Assembly: GCA_902602765.1 (NCBI GenBank)
Contig: CACKSH010000015.1
Span: forward strand, 1-41,439
DNA length: 41,439 bases
Direction of reading: 5' to 3'
Origin: Paracoccaceae bacterium
GTDB taxonomy: Bacteria > Pseudomonadota > Alphaproteobacteria > Rhodobacterales > Rhodobacteraceae
The first letter of the stretch is position 1. Each line of letters starts with the position of its first letter. The notes below the pieces were generated by a model. It saw only the letters and a program-made list of their open reading frames with translations, had not been told where the DNA came from and searched no databases. A program made the position numbers and the translations under genes. Shown here piece after piece: positions 1 to 9,607 of the stretch.

Positions 1-36
1 TAAATTTTATCTACAAAACAACTCTAGGGAGTTAAT

Positions 37-1194
37 ATGAATTGGCGTACAAAACTTTTAAATCCGGCGCCACGAGCGCGACGCGATTTCTCTTCTCTTA
101 CAATGCCAGTTTACCGAGGCTCCACTGTATTATTCGATGATCAAATGGCTGTAAGAGATGATTGGCAGCAGGCTAAAAATGGTTACTCTTATGGTCTTTA
201 TGGAACCCCCACAGCATTGGAGCTCGCCCATCGCATTGCTGATTTAGAGGGCGCACGCGAAACCTTAATAGTACCTGGTGGCCAAGCTGCCATAGCACTA
301 ATTTACCTATCCTACTGTACTGCAGGCAGTCATGCGTTGGTACCTTACTCAGCTTATGGCCCTAACAAAGCGATTGCTGAAGGTATGATGCGCGGCCTTA
401 ACGTTGAGGTTGAGGCTTATGATCCGATGGTTGGCGCAAGCATTGATGATTTGATCCGCGATAATACATGCCTTATTTGGTGTGAAAGCCCTGGATCCGT
501 TACTATGGAAATTCAGGATGTCCCAGCCATTGTTAAAAAAGCACACGCAAAAGGCGTCGCGGTAGCTTTAGATAACACCTATACTGCTGGCGTTATGTTT
601 GATGCCTTTGCCTATGATGTTGATGTAAGTATGCAGGCGTTAACAAAATATATTGGTGGTCATAGTGATCTACTGCTTGGAGCCGTATCCGCCCGGGATG
701 ATGCCGCTCTAACCAAGCTGGGCTCGATTTACCAGCAGCTTGGATTGGCAGTCTCACCAGACGATTGTAGTCTCGCACTACGAGGGCTTCAGACGTTAGC
801 GGTGCGCCTTGATGTACTAGAAAGTGCAACTTTGGAAATTGCAAACTGGCTCGCGAGACAACCGCAAGTCAGTGATGTTTTCCATCCAGCGCTTCCATCC
901 TGCCCAGGCCACAAAATTTGGAAGCGAGATTTTACTGGATCAACCAGTATATTTTCCTTCACATTTAAGGACAACATCTCAGAAGACCAAGTCGTTACTT
1001 TTATAAACACTCTCAAGGTATTCAAAATAGGAATGAGTTGGGGCGGCGTGAACAGTCTTGCCATTATTTACCCAGATTTGCAGCGACCAGATAGAGAGTT
1101 TGGTGGATGCATCGTACGCCTTAACATAGGCCTCGAGCAGCCGACGGACCTTATAGCTGATCTAAGGCAGGCATTAGAGCGTTTAACTCAATGA
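37..1194 (+). CDS. metC: Cystathionine beta-lyase-like PLP enzyme
   Basis: A 385-residue Cys/Met-metabolism PLP-dependent enzyme of the fold-type I trans-sulfuration family, expected to cleave cystathionine to homocysteine, pyruvate and ammonia in the cytoplasm. What is seen: a phosphate-binding stretch PGGQAA at 80-85, an Asp at 179 (ALDNTY) that should contact the pyridine nitrogen, and the Schiff-base lysine K204 in TKYIGGHSD. Length matches the proteobacterial MetC group. The ATG has a good ribosome site (AGGGAG about 7 bases upstream). It converges on the cupin gene at 1236, separated by only 41 bases. Close paralogues such as methionine gamma-lyase or other C-S lyases cannot be excluded by eye, so the family is firm and the exact substrate is inferred. 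Confidence 0.85.
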   Translation: MNWRTKLLNPAPRARRDFSSLTMPVYRGSTVLFDDQMAVRDDWQQAKNGYSYGLYGTPTALELAHRIADLEGARETLIVPGGQAAIALIYLSYCTAGSHALVPYSAYGPNKAIAEGMMRGLNVEVEAYDPMVGASIDDLIRDNTCLIWCESPGSVTMEIQDVPAIVKKAHAKGVAVALDNTYTAGVMFDAFAYDVDVSMQALTKYIGGHSDLLLGAVSARDDAALTKLGSIYQQLGLAVSPDDCSLALRGLQTLAVRLDVLESATLEIANWLARQPQVSDVFHPALPSCPGHKIWKRDFTGSTSIFSFTFKDNISEDQVVTFINTLKVFKIGMSWGGVNSLAIIYPDLQRPDREFGGCIVRLNIGLEQPTDLIADLRQALERLTQ

Positions 1195-1235
1195 GAGCCA
1201 TAGCGTATGTTCAATAGAAATTAGGTTTGAAAACC

Positions 1236-1922
1236 TCAGCTACCCAGTCTAGCAAGCTCATGCTCTATCTCTTCCCAATCATCACAGAGGACCAATTTGC
1301 AAAGTGAACTTACGTTTTCAAGCCAAACAAAGACCGAGATGAATGGCTGCTCATAAACTCGGGTAGCGTGGGTTGCGCCTGATGGGTTCCAAATGAGTGA
1401 CCCAGCTGGATAATCTTTCCAGTCACGTGTACCAAACCTCCATCCAGATTTGTCAGACAGGTTTACGTAAAGCTCTGGCGCTTCGTGGTTATGGTCACGG
1501 TAAAGCGTACGGGGCCCGAGCATGAAAATGCCAAGGCTAAAATCAGGATGGTAATGCCCGCATGCGTCCGATCCGATTAGTAAAGTATGAAGATTGCATT
1601 TCGTGTACCCTTTTCCCAAATCAGCACCTTGTTGATAAAATTGAGCGTTATCTTCGCGCCAAACCAAATCATCTTTGGCCGCTTTCAGACAAATGGCGAT
1701 GTCAACCAATTCGGGAGCGACAATCCCGGCGATCGCATTGCTTAGAACCTCATCATGTCGGGTACTTTGGGATGGTATATCAATAAGCCTCTCATCAGAC
1801 AGGTTCATGCCTGCCAACTTGTCCAACGTAATATCGACGCCTGACAAACAACCTCTGTGAGCCTTCAGGTAGTTTACAATGGAAGAAATAAGCGCCTGAA
1901 TTCGATTTTGCTTGTCTGTCAC
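1236..1922 (-). CDS. Cupin of the DMSP-lyase-like family
   Basis: A 228-residue protein with a C-terminal cupin barrel that resembles the DddL/DddQ/DddW dimethylsulfoniopropionate lyases. Seen: H144, H146, E150 and Y152 (motif HNHEAPELY) plus H185 in SGATHATRV. The spacing H-x3-E-x-Y followed by a later His matches the metal ligands and catalytic Tyr known for DddQ. GIFMLGP before the motif and GSLIWNPSGATH after it also fit this family. It starts with GTG. It lies 107 bases downstream of the class-III aminotransferase on the same strand, so it is probably co-transcribed. DMSP lyase activity (DMSP to acrylate and DMS) is one possibility, but the wider superfamily contains enzymes not acting on DMSP, and the neighbours suggest an amino-acid-like substrate. 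Fold and metal site are well supported; the substrate is not. Confidence 0.7.
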   Translation of the reverse strand: MTDKQNRIQALISSIVNYLKAHRGCLSGVDITLDKLAGMNLSDERLIDIPSQSTRHDEVLSNAIAGIVAPELVDIAICLKAAKDDLVWREDNAQFYQQGADLGKGYTKCNLHTLLIGSDACGHYHPDFSLGIFMLGPRTLYRDHNHEAPELYVNLSDKSGWRFGTRDWKDYPAGSLIWNPSGATHATRVYEQPFISVFVWLENVSSLCKLVLCDDWEEIEHELARLGS

Positions 1923-2029
1923 AGTTTTTAGCCCGCATCCTTAAACGATTAAGATTAACAGCTATTATTTTCTATGATCAAAGTTTACCTAGACAAAAAA
2001 TATACTGTATTTAAATGTTACTTTGACTA

Positions 2030-3364
2030 TCATATGCGCTCGTTATCCGACATTTGCTCCAAAGCATTTCCTGCAGCCTCAATCGAAGTGTCAATATCAG
2101 CCTGAGTATGCTCGGTGCAGCTCAGATTATGAAGAATTTTATTACCGGAAAAGAAAACACCTTGATCCCTCATTTTTTGCGAAAAATCCGCATACTTTGC
2201 CAAATTTACCGTCTGGCAAAAGTCCCGGTAGTTAGTAATTGCGTCAAGATCGGTAAAGACTGGGTGAAACATTGAACCAATATTTTGAACCCGCATATTC
2301 TGTCCTGTGTCAGCAGCGGCTTGGTTTAAACGCTTAGTCATTTGATCTCCAATTTCAGAGATCTTTTTATATCCAGCGAAATTACCGCGGCTCATTTCCT
2401 CAAGCATGGTTTTCGTTGCAAAGAGGCCCAAACGCGGAGCATTGTGGCTTCCATAATGTAGTACTTTACCATATTCGATGCTTTCCATGATATGATTGGG
2501 ACCTGCGATTGCAGCGATCGGAAAACCTTGACCCAGAGCTTTGCCGTAAGTGACTATATCAGGCTTTAATCCGTATAGTTCAGCCACGCCACCTGGAGCC
2601 ACCCGAAATCCAGTGACTGTTTCATCGAGGTAAAACAAGACTTCGAACTCTCCGCAAAGGGCCTCGACCGCTTTTAAGTAGCCTGGGTTAGGTGGTATGA
2701 CTCCCATATTTGACATCACACCTTCCATAACAACACAGGCAATTTCATGTCCGTGAGCGCGCAGCACTCGTTCCAACGCCTCCACATCATTCCAAACACA
2801 GACCAAAGTATCTTCCCAGGAGCCTGGTGTTAATCCAGAACTGTCAGGAATGCGCACAGGATCATTTGGATGCCCGAGCGAAGTTACATACTGCGGATTA
2901 GAACTTACCAACAGACCATCATACCATCCATGATAATGTCCCTCAAACTTTAGGATTTTCCTCTTACCAGTGATGCCACGTGCCATTCTAACTCCGGTCA
3001 TACAGGCTTCTGTACCTGTATTTGCAAATCGCACTTTATCTACGTGGGGCAGCACACTTACCATCAGTTCGGCGGTCTCCACTTCAACTTCAAGAGCTGT
3101 TGCGAAATGGGTACCGCCAGCAACTTCTCGCTGAATCACCTCCACAATTTTTGGATGAGCATGGCCCATCGGAAGACAGCCAAACGATAGTTGCCAATCA
3201 ATGTACTCATTTCCATCTACATCCCAGACTCGAGCTCCCCGTCCCTCGCGAATATAAGGCGGAAACGGTTTGTAATTCATAGGCCCCCGTGACGCGGAGC
3301 TGCAACCTTCCACCAAAACGTCCATCGCGCGTCCAAATAAAACTTCAGATTGTTTGTGCTGCAT
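2030..3364 (-). CDS. Class-III aminotransferase, glutamate-1-semialdehyde aminomutase-like
   Basis: A 444-residue PLP enzyme of the class-III aminotransferase family, closest in look to HemL-type aminomutases. Seen: the cofactor-binding NTGTEA (115-120), HYHGWYDG (143-150), the pyridine-N acid in DETVTGFR (D247) and the Schiff-base lysine K275 in YGKALGQGFP. It is probably not the haem-pathway HemL: the sequence departs from the usual HemL lysine motif (GKxxGGGxP), and it sits in a small catabolic-looking operon after a Rossmann-fold protein (23-base gap) and before a cupin. Its own ATG start is clear. Likely role: amino transfer or amino migration on an amino-acid-like substrate, inferred from family only. 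Confidence 0.8.
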   Translation of the reverse strand: MQHKQSEVLFGRAMDVLVEGCSSASRGPMNYKPFPPYIREGRGARVWDVDGNEYIDWQLSFGCLPMGHAHPKIVEVIQREVAGGTHFATALEVEVETAELMVSVLPHVDKVRFANTGTEACMTGVRMARGITGKRKILKFEGHYHGWYDGLLVSSNPQYVTSLGHPNDPVRIPDSSGLTPGSWEDTLVCVWNDVEALERVLRAHGHEIACVVMEGVMSNMGVIPPNPGYLKAVEALCGEFEVLFYLDETVTGFRVAPGGVAELYGLKPDIVTYGKALGQGFPIAAIAGPNHIMESIEYGKVLHYGSHNAPRLGLFATKTMLEEMSRGNFAGYKKISEIGDQMTKRLNQAAADTGQNMRVQNIGSMFHPVFTDLDAITNYRDFCQTVNLAKYADFSQKMRDQGVFFSGNKILHNLSCTEHTQADIDTSIEAAGNALEQMSDNERI

Positions 3365-3387
3365 ATCTTATCCCATCAAGTTTTAGC

Positions 3388-4458
3388 TTAGCTCAGAACA
3401 TGTAAAAGATCGTTTGCCTGATCTTGGGCGGTTTCCGTAGAGAGGGTCTCAATATTTTTTCCAAGAAGTTCACGCAATGCTTTTTGTGTCTCAACCGTAA
3501 ATACAATAGTCCCATCTTCTGTCATCTCGTCAATACCATCCCACTTTATGGATGCTTCATTAACCGCGATTGCCTGTTCCAAAGACCATTCATCAGGAAG
3601 ATCAATTTTAATACAAGAATTACCAACACGGACAGGATACCCTCCAACAAGAGTCCCAATACCTGGCAAATGAATTGATCTTTCCGTTTCCCCCGTAAGA
3701 GCATGCAGTGCAACAAGGGCCGATGAAGCAGTAACACGGTTAAAATGCAAATCATACGGAAACGGAAAAACCTCGCGAAGCACATTTTCAGCGATCTTGG
3801 TAACATCTTTACCCGCAACAGTAGTTTTGAGCAAATAAGGGGGTAACTTATCTGGTTTGCGATCATTTAGAACAAAATACTCAAACGCATGTTGTGCTAC
3901 TAACTTCACTTCAACATTCTGAGGTGAACAGTTGAGTTCGCGACCAACACCAATTTGAATTTTTGCAATTGGTTCTTGAACATTTCCAATACCAAAGTCC
4001 GGACCAAATCCTGTTCGGTTCAGCATGGCGTTTATCACATCTGGGAAAGAAGCCCCAATCCAGATAGAATTAACACCAGATTCTGCAATCCGGTTTCTAA
4101 ATTTCTGCATTAACGAGAGGTGAAGCGCAGTATAGCCAGCAAATGGCATATCAATCCCATCTGGCGCTAATTTCCACCACGGCAGAAGGGACGGCGCAGA
4201 AAAAATAAAATCAGGCTTTATCTCTCTAAGTTTAGTAGAAAAATTATTGCTGTGAACATCTAATTTTTCTGAAATTATGCGTGGGAAAAAACCCTCAATT
4301 CCCGCACCCAGCACTGCGTTGTTTGCTCTTTTTTGAGCCTTTTCCAGATCTCTGCTTGCAACGACAATAGTGTCGAATATGTCGCTCCTAGCGACGGCCT
4401 CTAAAAGATGTGTTGCAAGTTCGCCCATTGAGATGAAAAGCAAACATGGCTTATTCAT
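3388..4458 (-). CDS. Rossmann-fold protein, saccharopine-dehydrogenase-like
   Basis: A 356-residue protein with an N-terminal nucleotide-binding-like fold: a beta strand CLLFISMGELATHLLEA is followed by a VVASRDLEKA strand typical of NAD(P)-binding dehydrogenases that act on amino acids. The usual GxGxxG is altered to SMGELA, so cofactor binding is uncertain. A GTG nine bases further upstream is also in frame, but I chose the ATG at 4458 because an AGGTG ribosome site sits 6 bases before it and would be buried by the upstream start. It is the first gene of the aminotransferase-cupin operon. I do not recognise a named function; a dehydrogenase or a non-catalytic relative is plausible. Confidence 0.6.
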   Translation of the reverse strand: MNKPCLLFISMGELATHLLEAVARSDIFDTIVVASRDLEKAQKRANNAVLGAGIEGFFPRIISEKLDVHSNNFSTKLREIKPDFIFSAPSLLPWWKLAPDGIDMPFAGYTALHLSLMQKFRNRIAESGVNSIWIGASFPDVINAMLNRTGFGPDFGIGNVQEPIAKIQIGVGRELNCSPQNVEVKLVAQHAFEYFVLNDRKPDKLPPYLLKTTVAGKDVTKIAENVLREVFPFPYDLHFNRVTASSALVALHALTGETERSIHLPGIGTLVGGYPVRVGNSCIKIDLPDEWSLEQAIAVNEASIKWDGIDEMTEDGTIVFTVETQKALRELLGKNIETLSTETAQDQANDLLHVLS

Positions 4459-4531
4459 TTTATGCACCTAAAAAAATATATAATTAATAGTCAAAGATTT
4501 ATATACAGCATATCCTGCGTTGTATACTTAT

Positions 4532-4711
4532 CTAGCAAGCGAACATTACATCAAATTCAATTTCTAAATTGCACAATTTATTTACCTGGGAAATATCAGA
4601 TATAGTTAACTGGGTAATAAAAGATTGTTCAGATTCGCGACATTGGGGGATTTTGTTTTCCAAAATTATGTCAGTGAACGTGCCGCCTACGTCTACTCCA
4701 ACCCGTATCAT
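4532..4711 (-). pseudogene. N-terminal stub of a hydantoinase/oxoprolinase A gene
   Basis: A 59-codon frame opening with MIRVGVDVGGTFTDIIL, the nearly invariant N-terminal ATP-binding segment of HyuA/5-oxoprolinase subunit A proteins, which normally run to about 700 residues. The ATG keeps a good ribosome site (GGAG 7 bases upstream). After residue 17 the similarity is lost and a stop follows, so this is the head of a deleted gene. It lies upstream of and in line with the Rossmann-aminotransferase-cupin operon, so the lost hydantoinase may once have led that operon; that part is inference. Confidence 0.7.
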
Positions 4712-4940
4712 TAATATTCTCCTGTTAAATACAAACGCTTTGTTGCCTTGGCGAAATTTAGTAACTTATTATTTCAATCACCTTAAGGGGAATCCCGAAT
4801 TTCAATCTGTGCGAACACATTTCAAAAAGCAATTCAAATAAGTTTCATTTTTGGAAAAGCGGTGCCAAAAGTGGTCTACTCAAAGTATGATAAGCAGTTC
4901 TGGCTGAATTGGTTTTTTCATTTGTAGCAGGTTGATTGGT

Positions 4941-5135
4941 CTAAGAAGTTCCAAGAAAAGGACGAAGACTTTTCAGTTTCTCATCCGAATACCCTAACTC
5001 ATTGGCTATATCATCGTTATGCTCCCCAATCTGCGGCAAACCACGATGAAGTCCAGGCCGAAATCCATTATATTCAACGGGAAGTGCCGGAACCATTGCT
5101 CGCATACCATTACTTAGCAAATGAGAGATAAAATG
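4941..5135 (-). pseudogene. C-terminal stub of a CaiB/BaiF class-III CoA-transferase
   Basis: This 65-codon stretch on the minus strand ends in IGEHNDDIANELGYSDEKL, which matches the characteristic C-terminus of CaiB/BaiF (formyl-CoA transferase family) proteins: a G-x-H-x4-L-x-E-L-G-Y-S pattern followed by a short helix and stop. Upstream residues MRAMVPALPVEYNGF also fit the last beta strands of that family. The other roughly 300 residues are missing. The stretch begins directly after the TAG of the small ORF at 5136-5456 and is in the same frame as it, so a deletion probably joined unrelated sequence here. Confidence 0.65.
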
Positions 5136-5456
5136 CTAATTACAATTCTTTTTCCATTCTGCATCGAAGTTTTCCCATAAAGGTTCAATTTTGGATGTTA
5201 ATATATCAATTCTCATTGCTTCCTCGAGATCTCCCGACCAACTACTGGGCATGTTAATAACTTCAGATGCCATATCTTTTAACTTGTCGTATAATTCAGT
5301 GGACATTTTATCGCGAAGAAAGTCTAAGTTTTGTTCGCAGTTCGCTAATTCACTAATCCTATTTTTCTCATCAATTGAGACTAACGCGTTGTACAAGTCT
5401 TTTAATGCATTTAAGAATTCTCTACTATTAATTGTAATCTTTTTAATATGGGACAA
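5136..5456 (-). CDS. Small helical protein of unknown function
   Basis: A 106-residue frame that starts with TTG, preceded by an AAGGA ribosome site with 8-base spacing; an ATG just upstream is followed at once by a stop. The product is charged, largely helical by appearance (NALKDLYNALVSIDEKN, ELYDKLKDMASEV), with no signal peptide, membrane segment or cysteine cluster motif. I do not recognise the family. Its stop is followed in the same frame by the CoA-transferase stub, so the C-terminus may itself have been made by the deletion. Flanking sequence on both sides is decayed, which lowers confidence that it is an active gene. Confidence 0.45.
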   Translation of the reverse strand: MSHIKKITINSREFLNALKDLYNALVSIDEKNRISELANCEQNLDFLRDKMSTELYDKLKDMASEVINMPSSWSGDLEEAMRIDILTSKIEPLWENFDAEWKKNCN

Positions 5457-5645
5457 ATTTACATTCCTTATTATAGATAGGTTAATTATTAATTAAGAGG
5501 TATTCTATTAAAACCTTGTAACCATATTTTAAGTAATATTTTCGCCCGGATATCTCCACTAGATATGAGGCATCTATGTACAAAAGCTTTGCTCTAATAA
5601 TTTTAGTATTGGCTGAATGCGATAATAATTTCCCAACTATTTAAG

Positions 5646-6521
5646 TTACTTCGGCCGTCTTCCAGGTACAGAGCCAACCACAAATTTGCGTGATAGAATA
5701 GTTAAGCTATTCATTGCCTTCTTCATTTCTACTGCATCTTTGGCAAGGATTCGGGCTGAAAGACCATTTCCATTTGGGAGTTCTGATACCCCGGCCATAA
5801 TACTCTCATTATCAGAAAAAGATGTACGGTAGGCCTCACGAAGGCTCGGAATATTGGCTGAAGGAGCTATCATGATAAAGCTACCGTGGCAAGCGAAGCT
5901 CCCCATTATTCCTATTGTGCCTGAAATAAAGTCATGACCGGTTAGGTTTATGCGATCAATTACCAATGGTTTCCCATTCCAATCCGAAAAATAGATAAGG
6001 CTTTCCATACGCTCGAAAACACTGCCAGTTCCATCATAGTCGTGGGCCATAAAGCTATCACAAAGAGCTATGGATGCTGTTGGACTTATCTTCACCCGAA
6101 TTTCAGACTTAAGATAGGAGCCTGGGAAAAGGATTGCGGGATCCGGAAGATACTCTACCAAAGCGCGATCGCCTGCCCGTATAAAAACAGCCTGACTAGC
6201 CGGAGTTTGCTTGCTACGATGTACAATCGTTGAAGCTTGAGTTGTTAGTTGTGCCTGCGCACCAGGGGTGGCTTCAATAACCGTCTGCAAATGATCTTTA
6301 GAGTATAAACCTCCCGAGCAAGACTGAGTGTAAATAGTAGCCATTCCCTTAGCCTCTTCTTCATCAAGGTAGAAGGGGCGACAGATGTGAAATGGATAGG
6401 AAGAATACTGCTTTTCGATGCAGGTCTTGCCATGCGGATCCAATGAAAATGTCAAATGTAGCTTTCCGGTCGAGGGTCCGAAGGTCTTAGTATTATTACA
6501 AGTATGGGTATGATTAGACAT
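5646..6521 (-). CDS. ureD: Urease accessory protein UreD
   Basis: A 291-residue UreD/UreH protein, the scaffold that binds apo-urease and, with UreF and UreG, delivers nickel and CO2 to the active site. Seen: the family N-terminal pattern [15 protein letters not shown], then [21 protein letters not shown], and [11 protein letters not shown] (the typical UreD TQAxxKVY-like region). It is the last gene of the urease operon here, overlapping the end of ureG by 8 bases. In most alphaproteobacterial urease operons ureD comes first, so this position is unusual. The function is inferred from family and operon membership. Confidence 0.9.
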   Translation of the reverse strand: MSNHTHTCNNTKTFGPSTGKLHLTFSLDPHGKTCIEKQYSSYPFHICRPFYLDEEEAKGMATIYTQSCSGGLYSKDHLQTVIEATPGAQAQLTTQASTIVHRSKQTPASQAVFIRAGDRALVEYLPDPAILFPGSYLKSEIRVKISPTASIALCDSFMAHDYDGTGSVFERMESLIYFSDWNGKPLVIDRINLTGHDFISGTIGIMGSFACHGSFIMIAPSANIPSLREAYRTSFSDNESIMAGVSELPNGNGLSARILAKDAVEMKKAMNSLTILSRKFVVGSVPGRRPK

Positions 6522-7170
6522 CAGTAAACAAAACGTCTTGAATTAATTGGTCTACTAAAGCGTCGATCCCAATTTTTCGTTTACAATCTGTGAGTAAAGT
6601 AGGACGATGATTCCGCACCTCAACAGCCTCTTGTTTAATCAAATCCACATTTGCGCCAACGTATGGTCCAATGTCAATTTTGTTAACAACAAGCAAATCG
6701 CTTCGGATGATTCCTGGTCCTTTCTTTCGCGGAATGTCATCACCTGCACCTGTATCAATGACAAACATCCAGTAGTCCACCAGGTCTAGAGAGAAGGTAG
6801 AAGCAAGATTGTCACCACCGCTTTCGATGAATATTACATCAAGTTCGGGGAAACTTGCATTAAGATTATCTGCAGCTGCAATATTTAGTGATGGATCTTC
6901 ACGAATAATCGTATGGGGGCAAGCTCCCGCTTCTACGGGTAAAACACGGTCTGGGGAGATTAGACCACTATTCTGTAATCTCTTTGCGTCCTCTTTGGTT
7001 ACAAGGTCGTTGGTCACAACTGCCACCTCGATACCACGAGAAACCAAGTCAGGAATTAAACACTCAATCAATGCTGTCTTTCCAGATCCAACTGGCCCAC
7101 CTATTCCTACACGCGCCGCAGACTTCTGTGACCCACTGGTTGTTTGAGTTCGTAGATCTTTATCGTTCAT
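6514..7170 (-). CDS. ureG: Urease accessory GTPase UreG
   Basis: A 218-residue SIMIBI-class GTPase that powers nickel insertion into urease. Seen: P-loop GPVGSGKT at 25-32, the nickel-binding Cys-Pro-His in [15 protein letters not shown], the switch-like [13 protein letters not shown], and the guanine-specificity NKID. Length is usual for UreG. There is no long N-terminal His-rich extension, so it probably does not store nickel. The start lies 10 bases after ureC, and the end overlaps ureD by 8 bases, showing tight translational linkage. Confidence 0.95.
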   Translation of the reverse strand: MNDKDLRTQTTSGSQKSAARVGIGGPVGSGKTALIECLIPDLVSRGIEVAVVTNDLVTKEDAKRLQNSGLISPDRVLPVEAGACPHTIIREDPSLNIAAADNLNASFPELDVIFIESGGDNLASTFSLDLVDYWMFVIDTGAGDDIPRKKGPGIIRSDLLVVNKIDIGPYVGANVDLIKQEAVEVRNHRPTLLTDCKRKIGIDALVDQLIQDVLFTDV

Positions 7171-7180
7171 CCGGTCGCCC

Positions 7181-8893
7181 TCATCGGAACATATACAGTT
7201 GTGTTAATGGCAGTTTTTGGGATGGTTCACACCAAGCAAGATCACCATCGATAAATACATCGAAAGTCTGAGCGTCAACGCGGATATCTGGGCAAAGATC
7301 ATTATGTAACATGTCACTCTTTTTAAGCTGCCGCGTGCCACTTGCAGGTAGTAGAGATTTAGAAATATTAAGCTTGTCGGAAAGATTATCTTCAATCGCA
7401 GAGGGATGCACGAAGCACGCTGAGATTGCTTTCTTAGCTTCGCCAAATCCTCCCCATTGTGGGCGCATCTGTATTGGCTCACAGGTCATCAGCGAAGCTG
7501 CAGAGTCCCCCATCGCACCAAAGGCAATAAAGCCTCCCTTGACTACGATCTCAGGTTTGATCCCAAAAAAACCCGGCTTCCATAAAACTACGTCGGCCAT
7601 TTTTCCTTTTTCGAGTGAGCCCACATGCTGTTCAATGCCAAAACTTTTTGCTGCATTGATAGTGTATTTGGCTATGTAGCGCTTTATCCGCTCGTTATCA
7701 CCTTTCTTCGTATTTTCACTTGAAAGCCGCCCACGTTGGTCTTTCATTTTAGAAGCTAGCTGCCAAGTCCGAGTTATCACCTCATTAATCCGACCCATGC
7801 CCTGACTGTCAGAACCAAGCATCGAAATTGCACCCAAATCGTGCAGGATGTCTTCAGCCGCAATCGTTTGCGCCCGAATACGGCTTTCAGCGAATGCTAC
7901 ATCCTCAGGGATTGACGGGCTCAGATGGTGACAAACCATAGTCATATCAAGATGCTCATCAAAAGTATTTACCGTGAATGGATTCGTTGGGTTGGTAGAA
8001 GATGGAAGACAGTTCATTTCGCCTGCTACCCTAATAACGTCTGGAGCATGACCGCCGCCAGCACCTTCGGTATGATACATGTGGATTGTCCGGTTTGCGA
8101 TTGCTTCAAGAGTACTTTCGAGGAAACCGCTTTCATTAAGCGTGTCAGTATGTATCTGAACTTGAAAATCCAACTCGTCCGCCACGCTTAAACACGTATC
8201 GATTGCGGCGGGCATTGACCCCCAGTCCTCATGGATTTTCAACCCAACCGCTCCACCCTTTATTTGGTCATAGATTGAATTGGGCTTTGAGGTATTTCCT
8301 CGACCAAGAAATCCAAAATTCACAGGGAAACTCTCTGACGCCTGGATCATCTTGCCTACATTGAAAGCGCCACCACAGTCGATACCAACGGTAATCGGGC
8401 CTAATGAGCCCCCCATCAAGCTTGTGATACCCGAGGCGATAGCATGATCGCACAGCTGCGCACTGTCAAAATGTACGTGTACGTCGATGCCACCAGGAGT
8501 GGCTATTAATCCCTCAGCATCGCGAACAGTTGTTGCAACCCCACAAATTAGATCAGAATGTACCCCGTCCATTGTGCCTGGATTGCCGGCTTTACCAATC
8601 CCCACGATTTTACCGTCCTTTATCCCTATATCGCCCTTTACAATGCCTATTACTGGATCAATGACAGTAGCATTGCATAAGAGCATATCCAGCGCACCCA
8701 TAGCACTATCGTAGCCTGGAGTTAAACCCAGACCGTCGCGCAGTGTTTTTCCGCCACCATGCAGGCATTCATCTCCATGGGTAATGAAATCGTGTTCTAC
8801 TTCTGCAAAAAGGTTAGTATCACCTAACCTCACTGCATCTCCTTTAGTGGGGCCGTACATGTTCGCGTAATCTTTTCGTTTCATCTTACTCAT
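7181..8893 (-). CDS. ureC: Urease alpha subunit UreC
   Basis: The 570-residue catalytic subunit, which hydrolyses urea to ammonia and carbamate. All nickel-site residues are present: H139 and H141 (HVHFD), carbamylated K219 (GLKIHEDWG), H248, H274 and D362 (GSDSQGMG). The flap Cys-His is also intact ([14 protein letters not shown]321-H322). The start is ATG with GGGAG 7 bases upstream, only 2 bases after the fused gamma-beta gene. Nothing suggests inactivation, so the organism should make a functional Ni-urease if all accessory genes are expressed. Confidence 0.97.
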   Translation of the reverse strand: MSKMKRKDYANMYGPTKGDAVRLGDTNLFAEVEHDFITHGDECLHGGGKTLRDGLGLTPGYDSAMGALDMLLCNATVIDPVIGIVKGDIGIKDGKIVGIGKAGNPGTMDGVHSDLICGVATTVRDAEGLIATPGGIDVHVHFDSAQLCDHAIASGITSLMGGSLGPITVGIDCGGAFNVGKMIQASESFPVNFGFLGRGNTSKPNSIYDQIKGGAVGLKIHEDWGSMPAAIDTCLSVADELDFQVQIHTDTLNESGFLESTLEAIANRTIHMYHTEGAGGGHAPDVIRVAGEMNCLPSSTNPTNPFTVNTFDEHLDMTMVCHHLSPSIPEDVAFAESRIRAQTIAAEDILHDLGAISMLGSDSQGMGRINEVITRTWQLASKMKDQRGRLSSENTKKGDNERIKRYIAKYTINAAKSFGIEQHVGSLEKGKMADVVLWKPGFFGIKPEIVVKGGFIAFGAMGDSAASLMTCEPIQMRPQWGGFGEAKKAISACFVHPSAIEDNLSDKLNISKSLLPASGTRQLKKSDMLHNDLCPDIRVDAQTFDVFIDGDLAWCEPSQKLPLTQLYMFR

Positions 8894-8895
8894 TA

Positions 8896-9588
8896 TTATG
8901 CTCCCTTGAATCCACGCGCCCGCGCGCGCTGCAATGCCTGACCCTTAATATCTTGACTACTGATCGGCCCATTTGTTAAATTATTTAAACCATAAAGCTC
9001 TTGAGTGCCGCCGAATTCAGTCAAAATTACTTCTTTGGCTTCGCCAGGTTCAAAACGTACGGCGGTGCCAGCGGGGATGTCTAGTCTCAAACCGAAAGCA
9101 GATGCTCTGTCAAAATCAAGTGCTTTATTAGTTTCGAAAAAATGGTAATGACTTCCAATCTGAACTGGACGGTCTCCAGTGTTTACTACTTTAATTGTAA
9201 CAGAGCGGCGACCGGCATTAATCTCGATCTCGCCTTCTTCACAGTCAAGTTCGCCAGGACTTACTCCATCAACTTTTTTCTTGCCGGGGCGGATTGGGTC
9301 ATGGACCGTAACCAGTTTGGTACCATCCGGAAAGGTACCTTCAACCTGGATCATTGAAATCAGGTCGCTTACACCTGGCAATACATCATCGGTGCTTAGT
9401 AGCGTTGATCCAAATGAGATTAAATCGGCAACGGACCGCCCCTCTCGCGCTCCCTCAAGAATTTCATCCGTTATGAAGGCAATAGCCTCAGGATGGTTCA
9501 GTTTCAGCCCCTTGGCTTTACGCTTTCGGGATAATTCGGCCGCGGTAAAAATCGTCAGCCGTTCCATTTCTGTAGGTGTTAGCAGCAT
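8896..9588 (-). CDS. ureAB: Fused urease gamma-beta subunit
   Basis: A 230-residue protein that joins the two small urease subunits. Residues 1 to about 100 are the gamma subunit ([21 protein letters not shown] start, [50 protein letters not shown]). Residues from about 110 to 230 are the beta subunit ([60 protein letters not shown]). There is no stop or frameshift between them. Most Proteobacteria have separate ureA and ureB; a natural fusion is known from Helicobacter and some other groups. It lies 19 bases after ureF and 2 bases before ureC. Confidence 0.95.
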   Translation of the reverse strand: MLLTPTEMERLTIFTAAELSRKRKAKGLKLNHPEAIAFITDEILEGAREGRSVADLISFGSTLLSTDDVLPGVSDLISMIQVEGTFPDGTKLVTVHDPIRPGKKKVDGVSPGELDCEEGEIEINAGRRSVTIKVVNTGDRPVQIGSHYHFFETNKALDFDRASAFGLRLDIPAGTAVRFEPGEAKEVILTEFGGTQELYGLNNLTNGPISSQDIKGQALQRARARGFKGA

Positions 9589-9607
9589 ATATTACTCCTT
9601 CAGTTTA

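Noticed and set aside
789-1064. Several long antisense frames inside the metC-like, urease and yidC genes
   Set aside because: They are shadows of confidently identified genes on the other strand or frame and have no independent support.
4569-4841. Plus-strand frame of 90 codons
   Set aside because: It lies antisense to the hydantoinase stub, has no protein-like features and is explained by the minus-strand coding remnant.
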